In this document: positions 31,370-39,929 of the stretch, in pieces | Position numbering within the stretch: position 1 is the first letter of the stretch | How the letters are laid out: the number at the start of each line of letters is the position of its first letter | Assembly (NCBI RefSeq): GCF_900109545.1 | Contig: NZ_FOAP01000024.1 | Coordinates: 79,444 to 143,443, forward strand | Length of the DNA: 64,000 nt | Origin: Stigmatella aurantiaca | GTDB lineage: Bacteria; Myxococcota; Myxococcia; Myxococcales; Myxococcaceae | Direction: 5' to 3' | The notes under the pieces: generated by a model | The model's database searches: none | What the model was told of the DNA's origin: nothing | Seen by the model: only the letters and a program-made list of their open reading frames with translations | Program-made: the position numbers and the translations under genes

Positions 31370-31416
31370 CCCCCAGATGTTGTGGCTGTTGCCATCTGAC
31401 AAACCATAGGTGGTGT
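31370..31416 (-). promoter_or_regulatory. Paired NrdR-like boxes upstream of nrdJ
   Basis: Box 1 at 31370-31385 (CCCCCAGATGTTGTGG) and box 2 at 31401-31416 (AAACCATAGGTGGTGT) each keep most of the known NrdR pattern C-x-A-x-A-x-x-T-x-G-T. They start exactly 31 bases apart, three helical turns, as NrdR box pairs do. They straddle the candidate promoter. The rest of the 586-base gap (31130-31715) contains a structured GC hairpin (31291-31319) that would lie in the nrdJ leader, and nothing else I can support. Confidence 0.6.
31375..31402 (-). promoter_or_regulatory. Candidate nrdJ promoter
   Basis: On the minus strand TTGTCA (31402-31397) and ACATCT (31380-31375) are 16 bases apart, an acceptable sigma-70-type pair. 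Transcription would start near 31368, leaving a leader of about 240 bases. Box 1 of the NrdR pair covers the -10 element and box 2 touches the -35 element. Confidence 0.45.
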
Positions 31417-31715
31417 GACTCAAGGGTGCTGACCCTCCGGGGTGCTCGGCAGACGGAGCACCGGGCGGCGAGACGGGGAGGGCGGATCTAGGTCCAAACG
31501 CAGGGGGGATCAAATTTGCCTTCCCGTGGCGCGTCGTCACTTGGCATGACATGTATGGTCACGCTGCGGCTAGAAGAGGAACTGATCACTGGGCGATGCT
31601 TTCGGTGATCTGCACACGAACTTCCGGCTGCCAAGTCCCCCTGGGGCAAAGCGCGGCTTGGACCTCGGGACGAGGGTGTTCTTCCGGCGGGGGGTGCGTT
31701 AGGGAAGAGGGCGCC

Positions 31716-32066
31716 ATGGCCCCTCCCTTTCAGAGACACGTGTTCGTTTGCACCAACCGCCGCCCGGACGGCCACCCCAAGGGGTGCTGCGCCACCAAGG
31801 GCGCGGAGGAGGTGCGCGCCGCCTTCAAGAGCGAGCTGGAGAAGCGCGGAATCAAGGGGCAGATGCGCGCCAACGCCGCCGGGTGCCTCGACACGTGCGC
31901 CTTTGGCGTCTCGGTCGTCGTCTACCCGGAGGGTGTCTGGTACGGCGGGGTGAAGACGGAGGATGTGCCCGCCATCGTGGACGAGCACCTCGTGGGGGGC
32001 CGGCCGGTGGAGCGGCTCCTGATGCCCCTCATGAAGAAGGCACCGAAGCCGGAGGCCGGAAAGTAG
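31716..32066 (+). CDS. Thioredoxin-like [2Fe-2S] ferredoxin
   Basis: 116 residues. Starts at ATG 31716 after AGGGAAGAGG (31701-31710). It has the thioredoxin-like ferredoxin plan: VFVCTNRRPDGHPKGCC at the N-terminus and AAGCLDTCAFGVSVVVYPEG in the middle, supplying Cys ligands in a C-x9/10-C...C-x3-C arrangement. Likely a small soluble electron carrier. It is monocistronic and converges on the Bax-inhibitor-1 gene with only 12 bases between stops. Confidence 0.88.
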   Translation: MAPPFQRHVFVCTNRRPDGHPKGCCATKGAEEVRAAFKSELEKRGIKGQMRANAAGCLDTCAFGVSVVVYPEGVWYGGVKTEDVPAIVDEHLVGGRPVERLLMPLMKKAPKPEAGK

Positions 32067-32078
32067 GCGCCGGCGGGC

Positions 32079-32789
32079 CTAGCGGCGGCGGCCGAAGAGC
32101 CGCAGCAGGGCCAGGAACAGGTTGATGAAGTCCAGGTACAGCGTGAGCGCGCCCACCACGCTGAGCGTGGCGGCGCTGCTGTAGCCGGAGGAGGCGTGCA
32201 TCTGGCGCAGCTTCTGGGTGTCGTAGGCCGTCAGCCCCGCGAAGACGACGACACACGCGCACGCGGTGACGAAGGACATGCCCTCGCTGCGCAGGAAGAT
32301 GTTGGCCACGCCGGCCAGCACCACGCCCACCAGGCCCATGAAGAGGAACGCGCCCCAGGCGCTGAGGTCCTTCTTGGTGAGCGTGCCGTAGAGGCTCAGC
32401 GCCCCGAAGACGCCACCCGTCATCAGCAGCGCCTGGCCAATGGAGCCCGCCGTATAGATGAGGAAGTAGATGGAGAGCGTCATCCCCGTGAGCGCCGCGT
32501 AGCCCAGGAACAGGGCCGCGGCCACGGGCCCGGACAGGCGGGCCGCGAGGAAAGACAGGGCGAAGACGGCGCCGAGCTCCGCCACGAGCAGGCCCAGCCG
32601 CCACTGGAGCGCCCACTGCAGCAGGGCCTCATTGCTCACCGTGTAGAGGGCCACCACCCCGGTCAGCATCAGCCCCGCGAACATCCAGCCATACACGCGC
32701 GACATGAACGCGCGCTGTGACTCCTGCACGAGCGCGCTGTGTACCTCCGACGAGGAGGTGGTCTGCCATCCCGGGTTTTCCCAAGCCAT
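32079..32789 (-). CDS. Bax inhibitor-1 / YccA-family membrane protein
   Basis: 236 residues with seven hydrophobic helices, starting at ATG 32789 (AAAGGA about 12 bases upstream). Family marks include SRVYGWMFAGLMLTG at the first helix and a C-terminal TAYDTQKLRQM followed by ALTLYLDFINLFLALLRLFG. Members of this family (YccA, YetJ) act as inner-membrane calcium leak channels or modulators of FtsH; the specific role here is not evident. An in-frame start 33 bases further upstream is possible. Confidence 0.9.
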   Translation of the reverse strand: MAWENPGWQTTSSSEVHSALVQESQRAFMSRVYGWMFAGLMLTGVVALYTVSNEALLQWALQWRLGLLVAELGAVFALSFLAARLSGPVAAALFLGYAALTGMTLSIYFLIYTAGSIGQALLMTGGVFGALSLYGTLTKKDLSAWGAFLFMGLVGVVLAGVANIFLRSEGMSFVTACACVVVFAGLTAYDTQKLRQMHASSGYSSAATLSVVGALTLYLDFINLFLALLRLFGRRR

Positions 32790-32887
32790 GCGAGCTGTGT
32801 CCTTTGCTGTGCCGGCACGCATCCCGGCGGTCCGGCATCCTTATAGCGCGGAGCGCCGCACGCCGCTGTCCTGCCCGGCGCGGAGGA

Positions 32888-34360
32888 TTAGAGGGCCTTC
32901 CAGGCCATGAGCAGCTTGTGGGCCACCTCGGCGGTGATGAGCGGAATCACCCCGCCGCCGCCCACGATGTTGACGATCTCCGCCATGGAGCCCCGGCACA
33001 CCCCGCCCCAGGCGGGTTGCCGGGCGAGCCCCACCGACGCGTAGGCGGAGTAGTCCACGTAGAGCGAGGTGGGCAGCACGCCGGTCTCGGTGCACAGCAC
33101 GTGGGGCTCGGGCGAAGTCTCGACGAGCTCCTGCACCACGTAGCCGCCCCCGGTGGGGTCCGCGACGGCGCGCTCGCACAGCTCCGCCCAGGGCAGGGGC
33201 GCCCCGTAGAGCGCCTGCGCGCGCTCGTTGTAGGGCACGGTGCCCACGGAGCGGCCGATGAAGACGGCCTTGCCGCCGTAGTCCCACGAGCGCTTGAGGA
33301 CGAACCGCTGGGGCTCGGCGGCGACCGTGGCCACCAGGTCCTCGAGGGACTCGCCCATGGGGCCCCCGGTGGGGCCGTGCCGGAAGCGGCGCGTCCACGG
33401 AACGGAGACGCGGATGGCCTCCAGCTCCTCGGGCGTCAACTGCGCGCCCTCGGCCAGCTCCGGGGTGGCGAGCGCCTGGGAGAGCAGGGCGAAGGTCACC
33501 TTCTCCTCGACCTGGGAGGTGGGCGGGTTGAGGAAGACGGCCTTGCGGCCTGGCACCGTGCCGAAGAAGTCCTCTATCCACGGCGAGGGGTTCTCCTCCA
33601 GCCTCCGGACGAAGAGGTGGCGGTAGACCATCTGGTACGTCTTGCCGTGGGCGATGAAGGCGTCGTCGCCGGAGACGTCCTCGGGGTGGACCACGTCCGC
33701 GTCCGCGCCGAACTCCCGGAAGCGCTCCGCCAGGTACTGCAGCTCGGAGATCTGCGCGTCATGGCGGCGGCAGAGCAGGGCGATGGTCTCCGGCATCTGT
33801 CCGGGCCGCTCGGCGGCGTAGCCGTCCAGCAGCGCGCGGTAGAGCGCCAGGGCATTGCTGCCGTTGAGCGTCAGCAGCGAGGCGAGGGCGCGCTCCGGAT
33901 AACGGAAGTGCCGGGCCACTACCTCCAGGAAGACGCGCGCCGCGATGTCCGAGTAGCCCTGCATGGCGGGAATGGTGGTGTTGACCTCCAGCGCGCGGGG
34001 CTGCTGGCCCGCGCCCACGAAGAAGTCCACGCGCGTGGTGGCCAGCCGGGACACCTGGCGCCACGTGCGCTCGGCGATGGCGCGCTCCAGGGGGGACAGG
34101 CCCCCGAGCAGCACCTCCTGGGAGTTCCCCCCGAGCACCGCCTCGGCCATCTTCAGCGCGGCGGAGGACAGCCGCGCGGCCAGCTCGCAGCGGCGGCGCA
34201 CCTCCGCGGCCTCCAGGATGACCGGCGTGGCGGTGATGGGAATGGGCTGGCGGGTGCCGTCCTTCTTCGTCACCGCCAGGCCGCGCTGGAAGGCGGTCCG
34301 GGCCAGCTCGGGCCCAAAGTGGGCTGCCTGGTGGCGCAGCACTTCTAAAAGCTCGTTCAC
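32888..34360 (-). CDS. Uncharacterised ATP-grasp-like protein
   Basis: 490 residues from GTG 34360 (GAGGG about 10 bases upstream). Not assigned to a named enzyme. The central VDFFVGAGQQPRALEVNTTIPAMQGYSD resembles a substrate-binding ATP-grasp element. The later FVLKRSWDYGGKAVFIG resembles the lysine strand and Gly loop of ATP-grasp ligases. The end GVCRGSMAEIVNIVGGGGVIPL looks like the metal/ATP site. This order recalls circularly permuted ATP-grasp enzymes such as the glutathionylspermidine-synthase fold. It is divergent from an HCCA-isomerase gene with a 24-base gap, so the two share a promoter region. Confidence 0.65.
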   Translation of the reverse strand: MNELLEVLRHQAAHFGPELARTAFQRGLAVTKKDGTRQPIPITATPVILEAAEVRRRCELAARLSSAALKMAEAVLGGNSQEVLLGGLSPLERAIAERTWRQVSRLATTRVDFFVGAGQQPRALEVNTTIPAMQGYSDIAARVFLEVVARHFRYPERALASLLTLNGSNALALYRALLDGYAAERPGQMPETIALLCRRHDAQISELQYLAERFREFGADADVVHPEDVSGDDAFIAHGKTYQMVYRHLFVRRLEENPSPWIEDFFGTVPGRKAVFLNPPTSQVEEKVTFALLSQALATPELAEGAQLTPEELEAIRVSVPWTRRFRHGPTGGPMGESLEDLVATVAAEPQRFVLKRSWDYGGKAVFIGRSVGTVPYNERAQALYGAPLPWAELCERAVADPTGGGYVVQELVETSPEPHVLCTETGVLPTSLYVDYSAYASVGLARQPAWGGVCRGSMAEIVNIVGGGGVIPLITAEVAHKLLMAWKAL

Positions 34361-34384
34361 GGGGCTAAACCCTCTTGCTCGCTC

Positions 34385-34978
34385 ATGTCCAAGACGATCG
34401 AGTTCTTTTTCGACTACGCAAGCCCCTATTCCTACCTCGCTTCGGCCCAGGTGGAAGCGCTTGCGGCACGCACCGGGGCGGAGCTGCGCTGGCGCCCCTT
34501 CCTGCTCGGGGCCGTCTTCAAGGCCACCAGCAACCAGTCCCCCGTCACCAACCCGGCTAAAGCCCGGTATTTGTTCAAGGATCTCCTGGACTGGACGCGG
34601 ATGCTGGGCCTGCCGGACTTCCGCATGCCGGAGCCTTTTCCCGCCAACGCGCTCCAGGTCAACCGCCTGGGCCTGGTGGCGGCGGAGCAGGGGCTCATCG
34701 CCCCGTTCTCCCATGCCGCCTACCGGGCCGCCTTCGCCGAGGGAAAGAACCTGGCGGACCCCGCCGTTCTCGCGGAGGTGGCGCGCACCGCCGGACTGGA
34801 GCCTGCGCCGGCGCTGGCCCGCATCGAGAACCAGGAGATCAAGGACGCGCTGAAGCGCAACACCGAGGAGGCGGTCGCCCGCGGGGCGTTCGGAGCCCCC
34901 ACGTTCTTCGTGGGCGAGGACATGTACTTCGGCAACGACCGCTTGCCCCTGGTGGAGCGGCGGCTGCGAGCGGCGTGA
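34385..34978 (+). CDS. 2-hydroxychromene-2-carboxylate isomerase / kappa-class GST-like protein
   Basis: 197 residues with a DsbA-type thioredoxin fold. It opens IEFFFDYASPYSYLAS, where Ser of SPYSY replaces the redox Cys and binds glutathione, and continues RWRPFLLGAVFKATSN. The second domain is helical, and GAFGAPTFFVGEDMYFGNDR closes the fold. Members isomerise 2-hydroxychromene-2-carboxylate in naphthalene breakdown or act on glutathione conjugates; no aromatic catabolic genes are near, so a glutathione-related role is more likely. Divergent neighbour is an ATP-grasp-like ligase. Confidence 0.88.
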   Translation: MSKTIEFFFDYASPYSYLASAQVEALAARTGAELRWRPFLLGAVFKATSNQSPVTNPAKARYLFKDLLDWTRMLGLPDFRMPEPFPANALQVNRLGLVAAEQGLIAPFSHAAYRAAFAEGKNLADPAVLAEVARTAGLEPAPALARIENQEIKDALKRNTEEAVARGAFGAPTFFVGEDMYFGNDRLPLVERRLRAA

Positions 34979-35057
34979 GCCCGCCGCCGTCCTGCTTGCG
35001 CCGGAAATCAAACTGGCTTACAAACGCAACTCGGATTCATCTAGGAACCTCATCGAC

Positions 35058-35498
35058 GTGAGACGCTCGGAACGCCACATGCCCTGGAGCCTCCACCGGC
35101 CGCGCCTGCTGGCGCTGCCGCTCGTGGTGCTCTGCATGCTGGCGTACCTGGGCAGCGTGGCCCACTTCGCCCTCGTCCAGCACACCCTGTGCCCGGAACA
35201 CGGCGAGATGGTCCACGCCGGTGAGGAGGGAAGCCATGCCCGGCTCGGGCCGGTGCAGGAGTCCTTCGATGACTCCCGCGTGGCCTCCTCGGCCGGGGAG
35301 GCCACGGTCTCCCACGGCTCCGAGGCCCACTGCGCGCACGCCTTCTTCCGCCGCGAGCCGCTGCCGCCCGCCGGTGAAGTCCTCCTGCTCTCGGAAGCGC
35401 CTGCCCCTTCGGGGCCGGTGTCCGTGCGGGCGCAGGTGCAATCGGAGCCCGTGGCCCGGCTCCGGGTTGCCCCCAAGTCGTCTCCTCCTCAGTCCTGA
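35058..35498 (+). CDS. Small membrane-anchored His/Cys protein with APKSSPP C-terminus
   Basis: 146 residues from GTG 35058, or 139 from ATG 35079. One N-terminal hydrophobic helix (LLALPLVVLCMLAYLGSVAHFAL) is followed by VQHTLCPEHGEMVHAG, a likely metal-binding cluster with His and Cys. A second His/Cys pair lies near HGSEAHCAHAF. The tail ends RLRVAPKSSPPQS. Its layout and ending match the gene at 43862-44284 at the other end of this metal locus. Not recognised as a named family; a periplasmic metal-handling role is inference. AGGAA sits ten bases before GTG 35058. Confidence 0.7.
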   Translation: MRRSERHMPWSLHRPRLLALPLVVLCMLAYLGSVAHFALVQHTLCPEHGEMVHAGEEGSHARLGPVQESFDDSRVASSAGEATVSHGSEAHCAHAFFRREPLPPAGEVLLLSEAPAPSGPVSVRAQVQSEPVARLRVAPKSSPPQS

Positions 35499-35771
35499 CG
35501 TCCCTGGAGCGCGTCCGTGACGGCCCTGCGTGGGCTGTGCGTGCGGGCTGTCGAGGGTGTGCGTCCCCGAGGGGCCCTGAGCGCCTCTGGCGGTCTGCGC
35601 ACCGTGCTTCACCCTCCTGGACGTAACGCTCCCCCTGCGCGCGGGAAGACCCTCCTCGCCGCGGGCCCCTGCCTTCATGCCCCCCGCTTGCGCTCCGTGT
35701 CCTGCCGCCGAAGGCCAGGGCGCCCGAGGGCATTCGTCTGCCGTACGCCGTACTCACCCGTGGAGTCACAC

Positions 35772-36272
35772 ATGAACAGGAAGCTGTTGTCCGCCGTGCT
35801 GCTGTCCACCTCGATCCTCTTCAGCGCCGGTTGCGGCGACGACGAGGAGGAGACCGAGAGCCTCGACGCCGAGGGATGCGCGCACCTCCAGAAGGGCCCC
35901 TCCGCGCCCATCACCGCCACCGCCGCGGCCTCGGGCGCTCCGGCGGTGAACACGGATCACAAGCGCTACGACATCTCCCTCATCGACGTGACGGGCGGCA
36001 AGGGCGGCAGCGTCACCTTCGCGGTGGCGGAGGAGGGCGACTACCTCTTCTTCATCAACGAGGACGTCCCGATGTCCATCCAGACCATCAATGGCGTGGC
36101 CATCCAGCCCGAGGAGCTGGTGAAGAGCTCCACCGAGTGCTCGGACATCAAGGGCCGCTACACGGTGGACCTGGGCGTGGGCACTCACGTGCTCACCTTC
36201 GGGCCCACCACGAAGACGTCCGTCTCGCTCGTTGCCGAGCACGGCGCGCACGAGCACGACCACGAGCACTGA
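35772..36272 (+). CDS. Lipoprotein with His-rich C-terminus, probable zinc binder
   Basis: 166 residues from ATG 35772. The signal peptide ends in the lipobox FSAGC (Cys about 20) and is followed by a run of acidic residues (GDDEEETES). The body is beta-rich (HKRYDISLIDVTGG, GSVTFAVAEEGDYLFF). The last residues, EHGAHEHDHEH, are a metal-binding tail. Because it sits in the locus with znuABC and a second His/Cys lipoprotein, a role as periplasmic zinc buffer or chaperone is inferred. The 273-base gap before it holds an open frame that I regard as non-coding and likely carries the promoter. Confidence 0.75.
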   Translation: MNRKLLSAVLLSTSILFSAGCGDDEEETESLDAEGCAHLQKGPSAPITATAAASGAPAVNTDHKRYDISLIDVTGGKGGSVTFAVAEEGDYLFFINEDVPMSIQTINGVAIQPEELVKSSTECSDIKGRYTVDLGVGTHVLTFGPTTKTSVSLVAEHGAHEHDHEH

Positions 36273-36320
36273 GCTTCATCCCGGGGCAGGGGGCCTCGTG
36301 GGCCTCCTGTCCCGCTTTCC

Positions 36321-36346
36321 GGAGCCAGGGAAGCCTGGCTCCTTTT
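36321..36346 (+). terminator. Intrinsic terminator after the His-rich lipoprotein gene
   Basis: GGAGCCAGG (36321-36329), loop GAAG, CCTGGCTCC (36334-36342), then TTTT. A perfect 9-bp stem with U-run, 48 bases after the stop codon. It separates the lipoprotein from the next operon. Confidence 0.85.
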
Positions 36347-36370
36347 CCCCGAAGTCCCAGGAGAGACAGC

Positions 36371-36748
36371 ATGGGTACCTTTCAGCAGTTCCTGAACGAG
36401 CAGAAGATCGACACCCGCGCCGTGGTGCGCCTCTCGGCCCAGCTCGAGGGCCACGCGGATGAGGATCGCCTCTTGGAGCACAAGCGCTGGGCCAAGCGGC
36501 GCGACAAGGACCACCAGGGCAAGTCCTACGCGGAGCTCGGAATCGGCAAGCCCAAGAGCGGGCGTGGGGTGAGTGAGCGGCAGCTCCAGGCGGCGCTCTC
36601 GGACCAGCCGCTGCCCCCCCGCGTGCGCGGCAAGATTGTCCGCGCGGTGAACGCGCTGCTCACCAAGAAGGGGGCCACGGCCGTCGCGCCCGCCGCCCTC
36701 TTCGGGGACATCAAGCCCCGCCAGAACGCGCCGGCCAAGGCGAGCTGA
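36371..36748 (+). CDS. Hypothetical basic protein (125 residues)
   Basis: Not recognised. Starts at ATG 36371 with AGGAGAG at 36359-36365. The N-terminus FQQFLNEQKIDTRAVVRLSAQLEG resembles a short helical hairpin, then comes a basic charged stretch (KRWAKRRDKDHQGKSYAELG) and a possible KIVRAVNALLTKKG helix, and the C-terminus has AALFGDIKPRQNAPAKAS. No signal peptide, so cytoplasmic. Nine bases separate it from the next gene, so the two form an operon with the TPR gene. Confidence 0.65.
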   Translation: MGTFQQFLNEQKIDTRAVVRLSAQLEGHADEDRLLEHKRWAKRRDKDHQGKSYAELGIGKPKSGRGVSERQLQAALSDQPLPPRVRGKIVRAVNALLTKKGATAVAPAALFGDIKPRQNAPAKAS

Positions 36749-36757
36749 GGACCCGCC

Positions 36758-37363
36758 ATGGCCCCCGCCCTGCCTGCCGTGTTGCCCCTGGCGCTCCAGC
36801 GTGATGCGGAGCGCCTGTTCGACATCACCCTGTGGTGTCTTGGAAAGGATGTCACGTGCCCGGAGGGCAACCTCCTGCTGCGCCGGGGACTGTCCCGCAC
36901 GCGCCGTCCGGAGGACCAGAAGGGGTGCAGCGCGTACGGCTGCGTGCTGCCGGGCGGGGCCTCCCTCACGATGTGGGGGTTCGGGATGCTGCTCCAGGAG
37001 GAGGCGGAGGCCCTCTTCCTCGCACGTGACGGCTTCTCCCCCCGCTGGGTGGAGCCCGCGTGCGTGCGGTGGCCGGTGTTCCTGGCCGAGGGCCTGGGGC
37101 CGCTCCGGACGCCGCTGCGCTTCGAGGAGCAGCGGGCCGCGCGCAGGGCCGTGGTGACGGTGGCCGAGTGGCTGGCCCTGTACGAGGAGTGGGTGCTCGC
37201 GGAGCTGGGCGTGGACTGGCGGCGCGAGTGCCTGGAGAGCCGCCGGAAGGCGTCGCCCGTGAGGGCCGAGGAGCTGCCGGGGGCGTGGTGGCGCATCGCC
37301 ACGCGCGCTCGGGCATTGGAATTCGCAGGAATGGATTCGAGCGCCCCACATGCGGGGGCCTGA
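36758..37363 (+). CDS. Hypothetical protein (201 residues)
   Basis: Not recognised. A soluble protein starting ATG 36758, beginning with Ala/Leu-rich residues then FDITLWCLGKDVTCPEGNLLLRRGL, with Cys at several positions (CLGKDVTC, GCSAYGC, ACVRW). A Trp-rich middle and a basic helical C-terminus (WRRECLESRRKAS) follow. Its stop codon (37361-37363) runs into the strong ribosome-binding site of the next gene, implying coupling. The Cys content and position beside metal genes are compatible with metal handling, but that is speculation. Confidence 0.65.
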   Translation: MAPALPAVLPLALQRDAERLFDITLWCLGKDVTCPEGNLLLRRGLSRTRRPEDQKGCSAYGCVLPGGASLTMWGFGMLLQEEAEALFLARDGFSPRWVEPACVRWPVFLAEGLGPLRTPLRFEEQRAARRAVVTVAEWLALYEEWVLAELGVDWRRECLESRRKASPVRAEELPGAWWRIATRARALEFAGMDSSAPHAGA

Positions 37364-37373
37364 GGAGGACAAC

Positions 37374-39053
37374 ATGCTGGCGAGACTTCTTCGAGCCGAG
37401 GAACCCTCCCTTTTCTCCCACGCGCCGTGGGAGGACATCCCCAACGCCGAGCTTCCCACACCGCCGTTGCGCGACGGGCTGGGACAGGCCCACATGCAGG
37501 TCAGCACGCGCGTGCCCCTGGCCCAGGCGTACTTCGACCAGGGGCTGCGCCTGCTGCACCTGGGGTGGGGCACCGAGGCGCGGCGGGCCTTCGCCGAGGC
37601 CGCGCGGCAGGACCCTCGTCTGGCCATGGCCTTCTGGGGGCTGGCCCTGACGCGTGGGGCAGGAGGGCGGTTCGCCGCCGAGCGCAACGAGGCCATCCGC
37701 CAGGCGCTCGCGCTGTGCGAGGGGGCCACGGATCTCGAACAGCGCCACATCGTCGCCGCGAGCCTCCTGGCCGACAAGGGGCCCGCCAATGGCCGCCAGT
37801 CCTTCGTCCGGGAGATGGAGTACCTCATCGAGCTGTACCCCGAGGATGTAGAGGCCCGGCTGCTGCTCGCGGGCTTCCTGGTGGACGGGTACGAGCCCAG
37901 CGGTAGGCCCTGCCCGGGTCAGTCCTATGCCCAGTCGCTCCTCCGGGAGCTGGTGCGCACGCATCCGCACCACGAGGGTGTCCACCACGCGTGGGTGAGC
38001 GCGCTCGTGGACAGCTCCCGGCCCGAAGGGGCCCTGGCCAGCGCGCGGCAACTGGTGGCCCTGGCGCCCCAGGTGGGCCCGGCCCTGCTGGGCGTGGGGC
38101 GGTTGCTCCAGCGCCTCGGCCTGACCGGGGAGGCGCACGAGGTGCTCCAGCGCGCCGTGGAGGCCGATGACGCGTACCTCGCGCGGGAGACGCTGCCCGC
38201 GAACGCGGCGCCCTGCGCGGAGCTGGCGATGCGTCTGCTCGTGACGGGGTGTGCCGAGGCGGGCCAGTACGGAGAGGGACAGGTCTGGGCCCGGCGGCTG
38301 CGCGCCCGGGTGGAGGGCCTGGGCGATGGGCAGGCCGTGGTGCTCTCGGCCTGTGTCCTCTCGGGGCTGCACCTGCGCTTTGGCTTCTGTCGCGCGGCGG
38401 CGGACATCCACGGCGGGCTCGGCGAGGGCGCGACGGCCGCGGAGCGCGGGCTGCTCGAAGGCCTGCGCCTCTACACCCGGGGGCTCTGCGCGCTGGAGGT
38501 GGGCAAGCTCTTCGAGGCGGAGCGCGTGTGCGGCCTGCTCGATGCGCTGCACACGGCCTTGACGGACGAGCGCCGCGCCGAGGGCCGCATCCTCTGCCCC
38601 CGGGACGTGGCGCGGGTGCTGGAGACGGCCAGCCAGGAGCTGCGCGGGGCGCTGGAGGCGCGCCGGGGCGACTCCGCCCGGGCCGAGGCGACGCTCATCC
38701 GGGCGTTCCGGCTGGAGCGCCGGTTGCGCCCCGTGGGCCCGCCGGCCTTCTCCCGGCCCGCGCGCGAGACGCTGGCGCGGACGCGGCTGCGCTTCGGGCG
38801 CGAGGACAAGGCGCTGGAGCTGGCGCTCGAGCTCGTGGCGGAGCGGCCCGGCAGCGGCCATGCGCGGCTGCTCGCCGCGGAGGCCCGGGTGGGGCAGGGG
38901 GACTTCCCGGAGGCCGCGCGGGACTTCACCCACTTCCTCGAATGCTGGCGCCAGGCGGATGCCCACCTGCCCGAGCTGCGGCGGGCCCGGTCGTTCGTGA
39001 CCGGGCGGGGCCATGCGCTTCGCCTGGTGGGAGGGACCGAGGCCCCGTACTGA
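37374..39053 (+). CDS. TPR protein
   Basis: 559 residues from ATG 37374, with GAGGAGG (37362-37368) five bases upstream; an earlier ATG at 37350 is weaker. The opening VPLAQAYFDQGLRLLHLGWG then ARRAFAEAARQDPRLAMAFWGLAL belongs to a family of TPR proteins that often begins with an AxxxFDxGL(x)LLHxFxW-type helix pair. About eight further helical repeats follow. No signal peptide or membrane helix is evident. It converges on znuB with 3 bases between stops, so there is no room for a terminator. It may be a partner of metal or redox proteins; unproven. Confidence 0.75.
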   Translation: MLARLLRAEEPSLFSHAPWEDIPNAELPTPPLRDGLGQAHMQVSTRVPLAQAYFDQGLRLLHLGWGTEARRAFAEAARQDPRLAMAFWGLALTRGAGGRFAAERNEAIRQALALCEGATDLEQRHIVAASLLADKGPANGRQSFVREMEYLIELYPEDVEARLLLAGFLVDGYEPSGRPCPGQSYAQSLLRELVRTHPHHEGVHHAWVSALVDSSRPEGALASARQLVALAPQVGPALLGVGRLLQRLGLTGEAHEVLQRAVEADDAYLARETLPANAAPCAELAMRLLVTGCAEAGQYGEGQVWARRLRARVEGLGDGQAVVLSACVLSGLHLRFGFCRAAADIHGGLGEGATAAERGLLEGLRLYTRGLCALEVGKLFEAERVCGLLDALHTALTDERRAEGRILCPRDVARVLETASQELRGALEARRGDSARAEATLIRAFRLERRLRPVGPPAFSRPARETLARTRLRFGREDKALELALELVAERPGSGHARLLAAEARVGQGDFPEAARDFTHFLECWRQADAHLPELRRARSFVTGRGHALRLVGGTEAPY

Positions 39054-39056
39054 GCT

Positions 39057-39929
39057 TCAGCGGGCGGGGCGCACGAGCCTGCGCACCCCGCTCAGCAGCA
39101 CGCAGACGCCCACCAGCATGCTGGCGCACACCGTCTGCGAGGCCCCGACCGGGAAGTCATAGAAGAAGGCGAACAGGTAGCCGCCCGCGCCGGAGAGGCA
39201 TCCGGCGAGCGTGGCCAGGAGGAACGTCCACGGCAGGCGCAGGTCGAGCACCAGCGCGGCGATGGCCGACAGGGTGGAGAAGGCGAACACGGGCAGGGCC
39301 CCGAGCGCCCGGGCCGACACGCCCACCATGATGCCGATGGAGACCATCAACACCGCGTCGAGCAGCCGCACCGGCAGCCCCTGCACCCGGGCGCCCACCC
39401 GGTCGAAGCTGGCGAAGGTGATGCCCCGGAACCACCACAGGTGGATGAAGAGGATGGCCCCGCCCACCCCGGCCACGGCGGCGAACTGCTCGGGCGTCAC
39501 CAGCACCGCGGTGCCGAAGAGAATCCCCTGGATGTCATGGGCCTCCTGGGCGATGCGGTCGCCCACCAGCACGGCGGCCCCGCCCGAGAACGCGAAGGCC
39601 AGGCCGAGCACGCTCTCCCGGGTGAGCTTCAGGCGGGAGGGGTCCGCCATCAGCAGCGCCGTGGCCAGCAGGGACAGGCCGGTGGCCCCCAGCGTGGGGT
39701 CCACGTGCATGCCCAGGTGGATCTCCGCGAAGAAGGCGAGCGCCACGCCCAGCCCCGCGGCCTGGGTGACGGCGGCGCTGACGAACACCATGCGCCGCAG
39801 CACCACGTAGACGCTCAGGAACCCCAGCACGCCCCCGGCGATCAGCGCGCACAGGACCGGATCCAGGAACAGGTCGAGGCTCGCGACGAACTGCTCCCAC
39901 TTCGAGGGTTCAACCAGGGATGGGTCCAC
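39057..39929 (-). CDS. znuB: Metal (zinc/manganese) ABC transporter permease
   Basis: 290 residues, ABC-3 family permease with about eight membrane helices. Characteristic parts are GGVLGFLSVYVVLRRMVFVSAA near the N-terminus and the second half with ARALGALPVFAFSTLSAIAA, and YLFAFFYDFPVGASQT near the C-terminus. It forms the channel of a periplasmic binding-protein transporter with the adjacent ATPase. Its start overlaps the znuC gene by 20 bases. Confidence 0.9.
   Translation of the reverse strand: MDPSLVEPSKWEQFVASLDLFLDPVLCALIAGGVLGFLSVYVVLRRMVFVSAAVTQAAGLGVALAFFAEIHLGMHVDPTLGATGLSLLATALLMADPSRLKLTRESVLGLAFAFSGGAAVLVGDRIAQEAHDIQGILFGTAVLVTPEQFAAVAGVGGAILFIHLWWFRGITFASFDRVGARVQGLPVRLLDAVLMVSIGIMVGVSARALGALPVFAFSTLSAIAALVLDLRLPWTFLLATLAGCLSGAGGYLFAFFYDFPVGASQTVCASMLVGVCVLLSGVRRLVRPAR

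Noticed and set aside
35499..35771. Coding extension of the His-rich lipoprotein into an upstream open frame
   Set aside because: It would place the signal peptide and lipobox in the middle of a protein.
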